Positions 5,338-5,371 of a DNA stretch of 5,371 bases are shown here, in pieces. Position 1 is the first letter of the stretch, and each line of letters opens with the position of its first letter. The notes below the pieces were generated by a model that did not search any database, had not been told where the DNA came from, and saw nothing but the letters and a program-made list of their open reading frames with translations. This stretch comes from an uncultured Collinsella sp. (GTDB lineage: Bacteria; Actinomycetota; Coriobacteriia; Coriobacteriales; Coriobacteriaceae): the NCBI GenBank assembly GCA_902495955.1, contig CABUZE010000069.1, positions 1 through 5,371 on the forward strand, written 5' to 3'. The position numbers and the translations under genes are program-made.

Positions 5338-5371
5338 TAGTCATTTTGGGACGGGGCTATTTTAGCTACCC
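5338..5371. repeat. Second repeat-like segment, cut by window edge
   Basis: GTCATTTTGGGACGGGGCTA near the right edge shares the GxCATxTxGGGACGG pattern with 833-848, allowing one indel. It lies in the region upstream of the OPT gene and runs off the window. The similarity is short, and its identity as a dispersed repeat is inferred. Confidence 0.35.

Noticed and set aside
1..5371. CRISPR array, tRNA or rRNA gene, transposase or integrase, toxin-antitoxin or defence module
   Set aside because: I saw no regularly spaced direct repeats, no RNA-gene signatures and no protein motifs of these classes on either strand.

Overview
The window looks like chromosomal DNA from a high-GC, Gram-positive gut anaerobe, most likely a Coriobacteriia member close to Collinsella. 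That placement is an inference. It rests on GC-rich codon use, purine-rich Shine-Dalgarno sites, single-membrane-type proteins and the gene repertoire (arylsulfotransferase relative, OPT transporter, DUF389 protein). No rRNA or other marker gene is present to confirm it.

Left part, plus strand. The window opens inside a 3-hydroxyacyl-CoA dehydrogenase gene (to 827) whose N-terminal NAD-binding start lies off the edge. A short repeat-like intergenic segment with a perfect palindrome follows. Next is a 5'-truncated arylsulfotransferase remnant (883-1386) that keeps a clean C-terminal third but has no usable start. After a 190-base gap, a well-placed ribosome binding site serves a 12-codon leader ORF. 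The leader stops one base before the start of an unrecognised, membrane-anchored small protein gene (1577-2026), which suggests translational coupling. That gene is visibly richer in AT-type codons than its neighbours.

Right part, minus strand. Two membrane-protein genes are read toward the left, each apparently with its own signals. A DUF389/TIGR00341-type membrane protein (2152-3291) has a good promoter and carries a textbook EF-hand calcium-binding loop in a cytosolic or loop segment. An OPT-family transporter (3509-5212) ends in a strong intrinsic terminator and starts behind a strong ribosome binding site and a GC-rich leader. The DUF389 gene converges with the small anchored-protein gene on a GC-rich hairpin that best fits a minus-strand terminator.

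The genes do not form an obvious pathway. The two transporter-like genes are adjacent but separated by a terminator and a promoter, so they are probably independent units. I see no CRISPR array, tRNA, rRNA, integrase, transposase or defence system, and no clear multi-gene novel system. The most notable points are the EF-hand loop in the DUF389 protein, the coupled leader ORF, the arylsulfotransferase remnant next to a possible dispersed repeat, and a related repeat-like segment at the right edge.
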